Assembly: GCA_964623885.1 (NCBI GenBank)
Contig: CAZUVM010000080.1
Location: forward strand, 8,880-72,879
DNA from: CAZUVM01 sp964623885
GTDB lineage: Bacteria > Verrucomicrobiota > Verrucomicrobiia > Limisphaerales > UBA8199
DNA: 64,000 bases
Direction of reading: 5' to 3'
The position numbers and the translations under genes are program-made. The stretch's first letter is position 1. Every line of letters begins with the position of its first letter. Under the pieces are notes generated by a model. The model saw only the letters and a list, made by a program, of their open reading frames with translations. It was not told where the DNA came from and ran no database searches. This document shows positions 1 through 8,503 of this stretch, piece after piece.

Positions 1-2
1 CC

Positions 3-521
3 AAGGTGCCCCTGATCGTCAAGCTCCCGCGCAGCCAAAGGGCCGGCTCGGTCATCAACAAGCTGGTCAGCAACATTGACGTCGGGCCCACGATTTTGAG
101 CATCGCCGGATGCGACGTCCCACCCGCCATGAGAGGACTGGACCTGAGCAACCCCAATACCGGGCGGGACATTGTATTTTGCGAAACGCGCGACAGCGTG
201 ATGGCCCGCACCCAAACCCGAAAACTTCTCTACCAGGCCAACAACCCGGCCCGCAGCTTGTTTTTTGACCTGCAGCACGATCCCCTGGAAATGACCAACG
301 CCTATGGCCTGCCGGCGTACAGTCGGGACATCGAGGCGCTGGTTAAGGCGATCCAAGGCTGGCGCCCAAACAAACCCGGCCGACCGTATCTGGATGAAAA
401 CGCGCCGCAAATCCAGCAACCCAACGTTCCCACCCCCAGCCAGGCCCGCCGCGAGGAAATGCGCGACTACTACTCGCGCCAGATGAAGCAATGGCGGGAA
501 CAGGCGGGGGCTTTCAAATGA
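3..521 (+). CDS. Sulfatase, C-terminal part (cut by window edge)
   Basis: The frame is open from the left edge, so the N-terminal catalytic part, including the formylglycine site, lies outside the window. About 172 residues are visible. They match the end of an alkaline-phosphatase-fold sulfatase: a 'PLIVKLP' strand, then 'NIDVGPTILSIAGCDVP' (the D-x-x-PT-I-L segment that follows the catalytic core in sulfatases), 'MRGLDL', and 'LFFDLQHDPLEMTNAYG', the usual closing motif in which sulfatases describe a D-x-x-x-DP-x-E-x-x-N. A basic, proline-rich tail of about 50 residues follows. Exported sulfatases that desulfate polysaccharides are abundant in Verrucomicrobiota; the substrate cannot be read from this fragment. 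Downstream lies a repeat-rich gap, so no operon partner is seen on this side. Confidence 0.85.
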   Translation, partial: KVPLIVKLPRSQRAGSVINKLVSNIDVGPTILSIAGCDVPPAMRGLDLSNPNTGRDIVFCETRDSVMARTQTRKLLYQANNPARSLFFDLQHDPLEMTNAYGLPAYSRDIEALVKAIQGWRPNKPGRPYLDENAPQIQQPNVPTPSQARREEMRDYYSRQMKQWREQAGAFK

Positions 522-1424
522 GCACTCGTCAGCGGTTGGAACGTCCCGGTTAAGAATCCCCGATGGGCGTGGTTGTGGGCGTGGATACTCGGCGGTGGGC
601 GTGGTTGTTTTCTTGGCAACATTCTCCGGTTGAGCAGTCTCCGCAAAGTGGGCGTACGGGCGTGCACGCCCACCCCGTCTCTGGCAAAAATAAAAATCCA
701 GGACCAACATGCCGACGGCCTTTCCTGTCACATCAACAGCCGGGCGCCATTGCCACGCCCCTGGGCGTCGATTAAAGGCATACAATAAGCCCGGATCGGA
801 ACACGGTGTTGTGACACCTGTGACACCCTGTTTTAGCCCTCCGCGCAAATTTTCCCCTCGGCCTTGGCCCCTTCGTCCCCCTTTTGTGACACCGAGACAC
901 TAAGACACTTTGGTTTTACGCCTCCCGCGCAATATTTCAATATTTTCCCCTTGGACCCTTTTTTGCACGTGGGGCAAAACGGTTGGTTTTTGGTTTCTGT
1001 GCGGCCTTCTTCTGCACGTTTTCTTGGCGTCTTGCGTCTTAGCGTGAAAAATCGATCTGTTCTGCGGGCTCGCCAACGCTAGCGGTTTTCTCTTCTGCAT
1101 GATTTCCCCAGAAACCGCGGCAAACCGCGCCAAGCCGCGCCAAGCCGCGCCAATCCGCGACTCAAATCCACCGACCGGAAAATCACAACCCAACTCCCGA
1201 TCATCCCCGACCCCTTGCGTATCCCGCGAATGTGCAACCCGGCTCCCATCTCACCAATTAGCACCTATTAGCACCACAAACAGAGAGGAACATCGACGAC
1301 GAGGCCTAAAAAATCGCAGGCCGGGCGATGACAAACCACCCGGCCTGCATCTCAACCCCATTTGCCCTTGTTCCGTCCCGGCACTTGGCCAGGGCGAAAA
1401 TATACTCACTCAGCTTTTCGAGAT
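522..1424. other. Non-coding gap with dispersed repeats
   Basis: About 900 bases between the sulfatase and the end of the haloperoxidase gene. No open frame here reads like a protein. The stretch holds phrases such as 'gtgacaccgagacactaag' (near 880-905) and 'cttggcgtcttgcgtctt' (1023-1040) that resemble the genome-type repeats seen again near 3.1-3.5 kb, plus the 10-base periodic repeat at 1101-1166 described separately. No terminator or RNA gene could be recognised. Confidence 0.6.
1101..1166. repeat. Periodic repeat family E, copy 1
   Basis: The bottom strand reads as roughly 10-base units of the type GGCGCGGTTT / GGCGCGGCTT, bounded by 'gagtcgcgg' on one side and 'tttctggggaa' on the other. 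A second copy in the opposite orientation lies at 3452-3515 and matches at all but a handful of its roughly 65 positions. The two copies flank the haloperoxidase gene as an inverted pair. Confidence 0.8.
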
Positions 1425-2693
1425 TTACTCTTCTTCCTGGTCTGGGAGCGGAAGCAGTACATGATCGACGACGTAATCGCCGAGCGCTATGCCCATGTCT
1501 CCGCCCACATTGACCGAGTTCCGAAAATGAATTCCGGCCCATACGCGCGCCTCTTTGACCTGGGCGGCGGCATCGGAGAACCGGTCAAAGGTCCAGGTGA
1601 ATGAAGGGAATCCCGGGGAACTGAGCGTGAAAGAATGCTCATCGCCGAGCACCCGCGACAGGATTCGCATGAATGCGCCCGTGGCAATGGAGTGCGCGGA
1701 AGGATACTCCTGGTGGCGTGGGGGGAAAACCAGTGATGTCCAGGTTGGATCGACGTCGGTCAACGGATTGCCGTCCGTGTCCGCCAGGCGAATCGCATGG
1801 TAAGGCCGCCAAAAATTATAAGTGTACTTGGCGTCGAAAACCGCAATGAGCGAGTCGCAACTCGACATGGCTAGCAGCGCCAACAATCTGGCCTCATCCA
1901 CCTCGCTGCCGTTGGGCGGTAAAACTCCGCGTACACCACGGAACAAATCCGCAATGCTCGTGGCCTGCCACAGTTGCGCCAACTGGGTCTGATCGGATGT
2001 CCGTGTCGAACTATTGACGCGGCCGATGTCTTTCACCTCGTTCACATCCGCCGCGTACTGCGCGCTGGTTAGCGCCGGCGGCGGGCCCGGACGGAACTGG
2101 CTGGGACTGGCGATCGCAAACGGAACCACATAGCGCAGTTGCGGGAATACCGCGGGCAAAGTACCGTCTGCGTTCGCCGCTGTGGGCAGCGATCGCCAGA
2201 TTCCCAGAGCGCCGCCTCCAAAGAAGTTCGGCAACGTGGCGGAAAAGCCGTCGAGGCTACGAGCGGCAAGGATCACGTTCGCCACATACTGGCCCCAGGC
2301 AATGCCTCGCGCGATGGATTGGCTGTTGCCTTGGTTCCCAGGGACACTGGCCAACGAGTCGGCCAGTTCAGCGTCAAACGTAGCCGCCTGCGCCGGATAC
2401 AGCGCTTTGAGGGTCGTATAAGCAGCTTCTGCCACTGCCGCGTCAACTCGAGCGCCCGGAGGTGCGGCTTCCGTCACCAAATATGGCTCGTATTTTCGGG
2501 TGATGCCATTGACGGCTTCAAAAACGGCAGTTTGCACGATGGCGGCGATCCGGGACTCGATGGGAGGCAGTTGGGCGGCGAGTTTGGCGGCCTTTTCGAA
2601 GTTTTGGTTCCAGTCCGTCACCATGTCGGCGCGCACGGTTGAGGTGAGCACCGTCATTGCAAGACTGCCTGCGATTAATATTAAACGTTTCAT
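1425..2693 (-). CDS. Vanadium-dependent haloperoxidase (PAP2 superfamily), exported
   Basis: A 422-residue protein with a signal peptide (residues 1-22, ending TVRA-D). The vanadate-binding signature of vanadium haloperoxidases is complete: K289-x6-R296-P ('KYTYNFWRP'), 'PSAHS' at 331-335 in place of the usual PSGHS, and R383-x5-H389 ('RVWAGIHF'). These enzymes oxidise halides with hydrogen peroxide, and the same fold serves acid phosphatases; which reaction dominates cannot be read from the motifs. The protein is probably periplasmic. It stands alone: the neighbours are repeat-rich gaps of 0.9 and 1.3 kb and it sits between inverted copies of repeat family E. The ATG start gives a standard signal peptide. 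Family assignment is firm; substrate is unknown. Confidence 0.9.
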   Translation of the reverse strand: MKRLILIAGSLAMTVLTSTVRADMVTDWNQNFEKAAKLAAQLPPIESRIAAIVQTAVFEAVNGITRKYEPYLVTEAAPPGARVDAAVAEAAYTTLKALYPAQAATFDAELADSLASVPGNQGNSQSIARGIAWGQYVANVILAARSLDGFSATLPNFFGGGALGIWRSLPTAANADGTLPAVFPQLRYVVPFAIASPSQFRPGPPPALTSAQYAADVNEVKDIGRVNSSTRTSDQTQLAQLWQATSIADLFRGVRGVLPPNGSEVDEARLLALLAMSSCDSLIAVFDAKYTYNFWRPYHAIRLADTDGNPLTDVDPTWTSLVFPPRHQEYPSAHSIATGAFMRILSRVLGDEHSFTLSSPGFPSFTWTFDRFSDAAAQVKEARVWAGIHFRNSVNVGGDMGIALGDYVVDHVLLPLPDQEEE

Positions 2694-2936
2694 TGGCTGC
2701 TTTCCTTTCTACTTAATTTGCCGGGCAACAGGGCACTATCCGGACCCGGCGATGTTTGGGTATGTGAGGTTCATCGTTAATCTTGGGCTGCGTTCCGTTA
2801 TTAATGCTTAGCTTCCTGCCGAAGAGATTCAGATTCTTCTCCGGTCCATTGAGCAACTGCCGGCGGGAGATGATTTCTTACAAGAAAAGTTGTGAGAAGG
2901 ATCGGTGGACTCGTGGATCGCAGGTGACCGGAGGTC

Positions 2937-2970
2937 GATTTGAGATTTGAGAATTTGAGATCTCAAATGG
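2937..2970. repeat. AT-rich repeat family G, copy 1
   Basis: The phrase 'gatttgagatttgagaattt' continues into 'gagatctcaaatgg', so the unit is partly self-complementary (ATTTGAGAT against ATCTCAAAT). Similar wording occurs at 39397-39424 and at 50964-50998, the latter spanning the predicted start of a gene. Confidence 0.5.
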
Positions 2971-3097
2971 GAGGAACTCAGAACTTACCGTAGAGTCGCA
3001 ACCAAGCTGACAGGAAGATTTTTGGCAGAAATATTAAGGCAGGAAAATGACACTGGTACTGAAGTGCGCGAGCTGCGGAAACTGTTGGGAGGGGACC

Positions 3098-3125
3098 ATG
3101 AAATACACGAAACACACGAAAGGCA
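3098..3125. repeat. Repeat family F, 'cacgaaacacacgaa' type
   Basis: A short purine-rich repeat built on 'acacgaaacacacgaaagg'. Related 'cgcagagacgcgaag' and 'gaaacgcagagaag' units follow at 3235-3275 and 3421-3451, and a diverged copy in the other orientation lies near 1010-1056. No protein-coding reading makes sense through it. Confidence 0.5.
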
Positions 3126-3234
3126 AAGACTGGGCCGCACGCAAAGCTGCCACGTGCGCAAAGGTTCAGAAATTGAGGGGAACCACCAAGTACCAGGCAA
3201 GGCAGAGCCGCAACCGGACGGAAGGCAGAGAGTT

Positions 3235-3275
3235 TACCGCAGAGACGCGAAGATCGCCGAGAAACGCAGAGAAGA
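3235..3275. repeat. Repeat family F, 'cgcagagacgcgaag' type
   Basis: Units of 'cgcagagacgcgaag' and 'gagaaacgcagagaag' in direct succession, of the same composition as the unit at 3421-3451 immediately before periodic repeat family E. It is likely part of a composite intergenic repeat. Confidence 0.5.
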
Positions 3276-3451
3276 TCAGGCACATGAAGGCATGAACAAG
3301 CACAAAAGAGAAGCCCTTAACCGCTAATAACCGGGTATGAACGCTAAATCTCTTCATTGGCGCCATGCCCGTGAATTCGCGGTTAAATTGTTCGCCGCCT
3401 ACGAGCGATTTCGCCTATTGCAGTGGAGAGAAACGCAGAGAAGAAAGGCAG

Positions 3452-3515
3452 TTGAGTCGCGGTTTGGCGCGGTTTGGCGTGATTTAGCGCGGTTTGCCTC
3501 GGTTTCTGGGGAATT
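3452..3515. repeat. Periodic repeat family E, copy 2 (inverted)
   Basis: Five near-10-base units (GGCGCGGTTT, GGCGTGATTT, AGCGCGGTTT, GCCTCGGTTT) between 'gagtcgc' and 'tttctggggaa'. The 10-base spacing is close to one helical turn. It is the inverted counterpart of 1101-1166 across the haloperoxidase gene. Confidence 0.8.
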
Positions 3516-3549
3516 TGAGAGGTTAAGAGGGAGAGGAAGGCCCGAAATA

Positions 3550-3579
3550 GTAATCAGTCATCGGTGGTCAGTCATCAGG
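3550..3579. repeat. Repeat family I, 'cagtcatc' type, copy 1
   Basis: A short run of 'gtcatcggtggtcagtcatc' wording. Similar runs lie at 5143-5168 and, in the opposite orientation, at 43772-43800. All three are intergenic. Confidence 0.45.
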
Positions 3580-3974
3580 ACCTAAATAGCCAATCGCCAA
3601 TAGAGAGGGGAAGTTTTTTGGCCTCTTCTCCCCGCAACTCCTCTCCTCCCGAGGAAGTCAGGCGGTCTGGAGTTGGTTGCTGGACGAGGGGACGCGTTTG
3701 GACTGCGCAGTTATGTTGCGCAGGTTCTGCCGGAGGACACCGACGTAGCAGCCGACTCGTTACGCAGTCGGGCGCGGCTCTCGGCCGCTCCGCTGCAGAT
3801 TGAGACGCGGCGGGCGATTGAGTGGCTGGGCCGAGATTGGAGATGACACCTGAGCCAGATTGAAGGCATGCCTTTTAACTTCGGCCTGCACCGGAGGCGG
3901 CGATGAGCATCAGTCTACATCTCGGACGTCGCCGGATCGCCTCTTCCCCCCCAGGCCCTGCTTCCGTCCCGTTC

Positions 3975-4651
3975 TCACTCGATTGCCTTCCAATTCCCAA
4001 TCACGGCCTTGTGTGATCGGGCGCGCAGTTCAATCCATAAATCGAATTTGCCGGGATTGTTCGTTGGCGATGAGGACACGTACCGCCATGGACTGGTTTG
4101 AAAGTCGAAATACACTTCCATCGGGATTCCATCGTAAGGGAGCTGAAAACCCACAGCGAACACGTCCGGATCATCGTGGAGTTGACGCGCCGGTGAAGAA
4201 GCCTCTTTCAGAAAGTTAGTGATCTTGCCCTCGCCATCACCACAATTCTTGAACCCGTTGACCTGGAAGAAACCTCTCACGTACTTTGCTTCCGCGGCCT
4301 CCGTCCCGGGCACCTGATACATCTGGTTGGTCGAACTGTAAATCGTCCCGGCGAGTTCATAGAACAACGTGTTCGTGACGGGATCGACCACGAGCGGCTG
4401 GCGGGTCAGCACATGGTCCGGCGGATAAAACCCGAAATGCGCCTTGTACGCCTCAATCGCGCTGACTATCTTTGCGCGCTCGACGCGAATTTCGTCGCAA
4501 GCCTTCGGGAACGCTGCGTTGACCTTCGCCTCCATCAGCCTGGCGGGGTAAATTGGTAAGCCCAATAACCTATCTCGCCCAATGCGGTCAGGACCGCAAC
4601 GATTATGATGGCTTCTCTCGCCGCCAGGCGCCGCTTCAGTAGTGATTTCAT
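3975..4651 (-). pseudogene. Pseudopilin-like membrane protein, frameshifted
   Basis: Two overlapping frames make one protein. From an ATG at 4651, 11 bases after an AAAGGA, the first frame encodes 'MKSLLKRRLAAREA', then a membrane segment 'IIIVAVLTALGEIGYWAYQF', and stops a few codons later near 4532. The next frame continues with 'LMEAKVNAAFPKACDEIRVE' and runs to 3975. The joined product is about 225 residues: an N-terminal anchor followed by a soluble domain containing 'IEAYKAHFGFYPPDHV', the wording of T2SS-G-like pseudopilin relatives in Verrucomicrobiota. A one-base slip near 4548-4560 breaks the frame. It may be a true pseudogene or a sequencing error; the downstream part is well preserved, which favours a recent event or an error. 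Role unknown beyond an envelope-anchored pilin-like protein. Confidence 0.65.
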
Positions 4652-4836
4652 TGGCAGGAACATCCTTTCGCTTCGCCCGCGGTTGGTTGTTCGAATTGTC
4701 CAGGACCACGGTCAGAATCTATCGAACGCGCGCAAGCAAATCACTACAATCAGACGGCTGTATGGTGGTCAGCCCGCCGAAGGTTTAGATCAGTTTAAAT
4801 AATTTTGTAGCCGCAGAAAGCAGGGCCTCTTCCCCA

Positions 4837-4945
4837 TGAACGGTCAACTTCCAACGCACAACGTCCAACATCGAACGAGAGCAACGGACCCCTCACCCAG
4901 ACCCTCTCCCCATCGGATGGGGCGAGGGGGAAGCGATCCGAGTTG
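4837..4945. repeat. Dispersed repeat family B, copy 1
   Basis: The element begins with 'caacttccaacgcacaacgt' type units, passes 'cgagagcaacgg' and ends with a strong hairpin: CCCTCTCCCCATC against GGATGGGGCGAGGG. The same order of parts occurs at 48232-48353 and, reversed, at 34556-34700. Confidence 0.8.
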
Positions 4946-5142
4946 GTTGGGTTCATAGGTCCAAAGCGCGAAGGTCACCTCGGGGAAGGATTAGGATTAC
5001 GATTAAGGAGAAAACCCCAACCCCTCTCCTCCGTCCGAGCCGGACTGGCCAATGGAGGCGAGGGGGTCGTTTGCGGGCGCGCGGTTACGGGTTTGTTTAA
5101 TTTGCTATAGCTCCGAACTCCTCAGCCCCGCCTGCCGATTAA

Positions 5143-5168
5143 GCAATCAGTGGTCAGTAGTAGTCAGC
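5143..5168. repeat. Repeat family I, copy 2
   Basis: 'aatcagtggtcagtagtagt' wording related to 3550-3579 and 43772-43800. Confidence 0.4.
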
Positions 5169-5229
5169 GTGAGCTGATGCTGCAGGACGTCGGGCTCGTG
5201 CGAAGGCTCGATTCACTATTTGAGGTGTC

Positions 5230-6519
5230 CTACAGCTCTTTCCAGGAATTGGCCACGAAGGCGCGGGCGGCGCCGTTGCGCAAGAGGGCTTCGTCAAAAT
5301 GGAAATTGAAGTGGCCGTTCATGGTGACGCTTTTGGTCACGCTTGATCCCACGAAATCATAAGTGTTGTTGCCGCCGCCCCCCAGCGAGAAGTCGGCCTC
5401 GGGCGCGTAAATGGTTCCGGTGAAGGCAGCATTGCCGCTCAAACTAATCGAAGTGTTGTTCGTTGTTCCGAAGTAGCTCAGGTTGCTGGCGGTGCCGCCA
5501 TCCACGGTGCTCTGCCCGCTGAGGGTAAAGCTGGGGCCGTTCATGTAAATGGTCAAGTGCCCGGAGTTGCCACCTGGTCCGGCAACGCGGATGTTTCCCG
5601 GGCTCGCGTTTCCATTCAGCAGCAACCGAATGTTGCTATTCGTGCCGACGTAAACATTCCCGGACAGACCTGTAATGGTGTAATCCCCGCTGCTCGCTAC
5701 GCCGTAGCCGAACACGTAATTGTAGAGAACCCCGTCGATTAGCATGGGAACAGCCTGAACGACGGCGGGAACCCAGGAAGCCGAAGGCAAGGTCACATCG
5801 GTAAAATTAGGGTTAAAGTCATCGTAAGTGCCACCGGTAATGACCCCATTGTTTTTGATGCTATCGGTGGCTCCAGGACCTAGCAGCACGCTGCCGTTGA
5901 TGTTGGCGTTGCCAACAGCAACGATGCCGGACACGCTGGCCACGGTGCCGTTGGTGCTGGTCTTGGTCGAATCGTAACGGCCGTTGGTGCTGAGGTTGGT
6001 GTTGCCGGAATCGAAGCTGTCGGTGTTTACATTGTTGCCGCTGAAAGTCAGGTTGAGCTTGGCCGCCATGACTACAGTAAACAAAGGCACGTTGCTGGTG
6101 CCCACTCGAATAGCCCGGTAAAGCGGAAGTGACATGGAAGCGACGGCGACACGGCCCGTCGAGTAGATCACCGGCGGATAGTCGGTTGTGTAATAGACGG
6201 TGTAGCTCCCCTCGCTCAGGGTGCGGGAGACCGGACCGTAAACGCCGGCGGAATTAGGATTGCCCCAACCGTTGGCGGTGCGATCCAGCACCGGTGGCAG
6301 GGGAGTGCCGGGATTCAACTGCGCCAGAGCTTCCTCAGCGCCGGCTTCGGCCAGGCCCATCGCCGAATTCCAGCTCCGCGCGCGGACCGTAATGGTTTGC
6401 TGCGTGCGAACTACATACAAATACGAGAAGATAAACATGCCGAGCATTAAAGTGATGAACAGCGTCACCACAAGCACGCTGCCTCGCTCGGAGTTCCTGG
6501 ATCGATTGCGGAGTTTCAT
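5230..6519 (-). CDS. PilX-like protein with C-terminal beta-helix domain (paralog 1)
   Basis: About 429 residues if it starts at the ATG at 6519; an in-frame ATG ten codons upstream (6549) is the alternative. After a basic stretch and 'ERGS' comes a single membrane segment ('VLVVTLFITLMLGMFIF'), as in PilX N-terminal regions, then 'AMGLAEAGAEEALAQLNPG', the helix typical of PilX-type minor pilins. The second half is Asn/Gly/Ser/Thr-rich, with repeating 'NANINGSVLLGPGA' and 'FTGTIYAPEADFSLGGGG' phrases that suggest a right-handed beta-helix of the DUF7305 type. It is the last gene of a leftward cluster with PilV- and PilW-like prepilins and is a tandem duplicate of the gene at 6605-7870. It probably forms part of a type IV pilus or T2SS-like envelope fibre; the ligand is unknown. 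Confidence 0.8.
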   Translation of the reverse strand: MKLRNRSRNSERGSVLVVTLFITLMLGMFIFSYLYVVRTQQTITVRARSWNSAMGLAEAGAEEALAQLNPGTPLPPVLDRTANGWGNPNSAGVYGPVSRTLSEGSYTVYYTTDYPPVIYSTGRVAVASMSLPLYRAIRVGTSNVPLFTVVMAAKLNLTFSGNNVNTDSFDSGNTNLSTNGRYDSTKTSTNGTVASVSGIVAVGNANINGSVLLGPGATDSIKNNGVITGGTYDDFNPNFTDVTLPSASWVPAVVQAVPMLIDGVLYNYVFGYGVASSGDYTITGLSGNVYVGTNSNIRLLLNGNASPGNIRVAGPGGNSGHLTIYMNGPSFTLSGQSTVDGGTASNLSYFGTTNNTSISLSGNAAFTGTIYAPEADFSLGGGGNNTYDFVGSSVTKSVTMNGHFNFHFDEALLRNGAARAFVANSWKEL

Positions 6520-6604
6520 AACTGTCTGTTTCACTATTTCATTGTCCAATGGCCGGTTTTCCGTCTTGTTTTTGGTCGAACCGTGTGAGTTTCTCCGCGT
6601 AAAT

Positions 6605-7870
6605 TCATAATTCCTGCCATCCTGTCGCCACGTAACCTCTCGAGGAGGCGTTCAATAAAGCCTCATCAAAATGAAATTGGTAGTGGCCGCTCATGGTGAT
6701 GGTTTTGATAATGCAAGCGCCGACAAAGTCGTAGATGCCGCTGCCGCCGCCCCCCAGGGTCATGCTGGCTTCCGGGGCGTAAATGGTGCCGATGAACGAC
6801 GCGTTGCCGCTCATCGTGATGGAAGTGTTATTGGTGCTGCCCAGGTAACTCAGGTTCGCCGGCACGCCGCCGTCGACAAGCGCCCGCCCGGTGAGTGAGA
6901 AGCTCGGGCCGTTCATATAAATCGTCAGTTGTCCGGAAATGCCGTTGGTGTCTGCTCCGACCTCAATCGTGTTCGGGCTGGCGCTCCCCGTGAGCAGCAA
7001 GGTGACCTGCGCGCCGGGTGAGACATAGACGTTGCCGCCGAGATTATTGATGGAGTAATAGCCGCTGGTGGAGAAGACGTATTGGTAACTAACGCCGCCG
7101 ATTGTTTGCGAGGTGGATGTCGCGGCGACGGCGCTACCGCTAGGCAGGATCACATCCGGGAAATTCACGTTGAAATCGTTCGACACACCGCCGGTGACTA
7201 CGCCGTTGTTCTTAATCGTGTTGCTCGCGTTCGGTCCTAGCAGAACGCTGCCGTTGATGTTGGCATTGCCGACATTCACCACCCCCGCAATGCTGGCAAT
7301 CGTACCATTGGTGCTGGTCTTGGTTGAGTCATAATGACCATTGGTGCTGAGATTCGTATTGCCGGAGTTGAAACTGTCCGTAGCGACGTTGTTCCCGTTG
7401 AAATTGATATTGTTGATCGCGGCGATGCCTACCGTGAACATGGGAATATTTGTGGTCATCACTCGCAGGGTGCGAAAGATGGTGGCGCCCAGGGAGGGAA
7501 CCATGACTCGGCCGGTTGAGTAGATTATGGGCATGGTGTTCGTGGTGATAACGACCGTGTAAGCGGAATTGGAGAAATAGCGCGAGACAGGTCCATAAAG
7601 CCCGTTGGTTGGTCCGCCCCAGCCGTTGCCGGCGCGGTTGATTATCGGAAGCGGCGCGCCCGGATTGAGCTGAGCCAGACCTTCCTCGATGCCGGCTTCC
7701 GCCAAGGCAAGCGAGGCATTCCAAGCCTGGGAGCGGCTGGCCATGAGCTTTTGCGACCGCTCGATATAAAGATACGAAAACAGGAACATTCCGAAAAGTG
7801 TGCCCATGAACAGCGTCACGATTAAGACGCTGGCGCGCTCCCGCGCTCTTTGGTGGCACTGGATGTTCAT
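6605..7870 (-). CDS. PilX-like protein with C-terminal beta-helix domain (paralog 2)
   Basis: 421 residues, the same architecture as its neighbour at 5230-6519. There is a short basic N-terminus, a membrane segment ('ASVLIVTLFMGTLFGMFLFS'), the helix 'ASLALAEAGIEEGLAQLNPG', then a beta-helix-like C-terminal half with 'NANINGSVLLGPNASNTIKN' and 'FIGTIYAPEASMTLGGGGSG'. The two proteins share long identical phrases ('GNTNLSTNG', 'YDSTKTSTNGT') but differ at many third positions and in loops, so the duplication is old and both copies are kept. The 18-base gap to the upstream PilW-like gene indicates one transcript with the minor prepilins. Probable role: surface-exposed minor component of a pilus-like machine. 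Confidence 0.8.
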   Translation of the reverse strand: MNIQCHQRARERASVLIVTLFMGTLFGMFLFSYLYIERSQKLMASRSQAWNASLALAEAGIEEGLAQLNPGAPLPIINRAGNGWGGPTNGLYGPVSRYFSNSAYTVVITTNTMPIIYSTGRVMVPSLGATIFRTLRVMTTNIPMFTVGIAAINNINFNGNNVATDSFNSGNTNLSTNGHYDSTKTSTNGTIASIAGVVNVGNANINGSVLLGPNASNTIKNNGVVTGGVSNDFNVNFPDVILPSGSAVAATSTSQTIGGVSYQYVFSTSGYYSINNLGGNVYVSPGAQVTLLLTGSASPNTIEVGADTNGISGQLTIYMNGPSFSLTGRALVDGGVPANLSYLGSTNNTSITMSGNASFIGTIYAPEASMTLGGGGSGIYDFVGACIIKTITMSGHYQFHFDEALLNASSRGYVATGWQEL

Positions 7871-7888
7871 TGGCGAGTCGGCGCCGGA

Positions 7889-8503
7889 CTATTGCTTGTT
7901 ACGCAGCACGATCTGAGCAGCTTGCACACTTTCGGTATTCACTTTCTGTGCCAGAATCTGGCGGGAGCATTTCCAGTCCAGGCTAACCAATTTGGCCAGG
8001 TTAAGCGTCAGAACGCCCGACGTATTGGTGGCTGGATAGAAAAGAATGTTGGTTGCCGTGACCAAAGGGGTGCGTTGAAACAGGTTAACGTCGAAACGAT
8101 CGCACTCGGTTAAGGCAACCAGGTTTTGCTGGCCGGTCCTGGCCAGCGTGACGGTGCGTTTGTTCGTGTCGTAAGTGAGGTTTACGAGGTACCCCTGGGA
8201 GGCATTGGTGAGCGTCAAAACAGTGTTGGTGGAAGTATTTTGCAAACCGGTGACCGTGGAGTCCTGGCGCAGTTCGCGGCCGATGACGTCCAGCGCGTAG
8301 CGGCTCTTGGAGTCGAGGTCACTGTAGTTGGCGATGGCCATGGTGCTGCGAGTGCCAAATAAGGTTAGCGACATGATCGCCGCGAACACCAACATGCCCA
8401 GTCCGGTGGCCACCAAAACTTCCATCAGGGTGAAACCCTGGCAGCCTTTAAAACCAGTGCGATCGCTCCAACGTTGCCGTCCAAGAACGCCGTTGATTCT
8501 CAT
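7889..8503 (-). CDS. PilW-like minor prepilin
   Basis: The ATG at 8503 overlaps the stop of the upstream prepilin gene as ATGA, which fixes the start and implies translational coupling; it gives 204 residues. A type III (prepilin peptidase) signal is clear: 'GCQG' then 'FTLMEVLVATGLGMLVFAAI', with cleavage after Gly and a Glu at mature position 5. The rest contains 'SDLDSKSRYALDVIGRELRQ' and 'LTECDRFDVNLFQRTP', the pattern of PilW/ComGF-type minor pilins. The start is not further upstream because the longer frame runs through the coding part of the neighbouring gene. It works with the adjacent PilV-like and PilX-like proteins in priming or capping a type IV pilus or T2SS pseudopilus. Confidence 0.85.
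   Translation of the reverse strand: MRINGVLGRQRWSDRTGFKGCQGFTLMEVLVATGLGMLVFAAIMSLTLFGTRSTMAIANYSDLDSKSRYALDVIGRELRQDSTVTGLQNTSTNTVLTLTNASQGYLVNLTYDTNKRTVTLARTGQQNLVALTECDRFDVNLFQRTPLVTATNILFYPATNTSGVLTLNLAKLVSLDWKCSRQILAQKVNTESVQAAQIVLRNKQ

Larger units (their letters stand above)
2694..3974. other. Repeat-rich non-coding gap
   Basis: A 1.3 kb stretch upstream of the haloperoxidase gene with no convincing gene. It carries an AT-rich self-complementary phrase (2937-2970), two blocks of 'cacgaaacacacgaa' and 'cgcagagacgcgaag' type (3098-3125, 3235-3275, 3421-3451), the 10-base periodic repeat at 3452-3515 and a 'cagtcatcggtggtcagtcatcag' phrase (3550-3579). Repeats of these wordings recur elsewhere in the window. 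The stretch from 3640 to 3900 is GC-rich and contains short frames that do not resemble proteins. Confidence 0.6.
4652..5229. other. Non-coding gap with repeats
   Basis: About 580 bases upstream of the broken pseudopilin gene and downstream of the minor-pilin operon. It contains repeat family B (4837-4945), a diverged 'acccctctcctccgtc...' hairpin-like phrase near 5012-5068 and a family I phrase at 5143-5168. No gene is supported. Confidence 0.6.

Noticed and set aside
3564..3803. Short frame in the repeat-rich gap
   Set aside because: Starts inside repeat family I and has no protein-like features.
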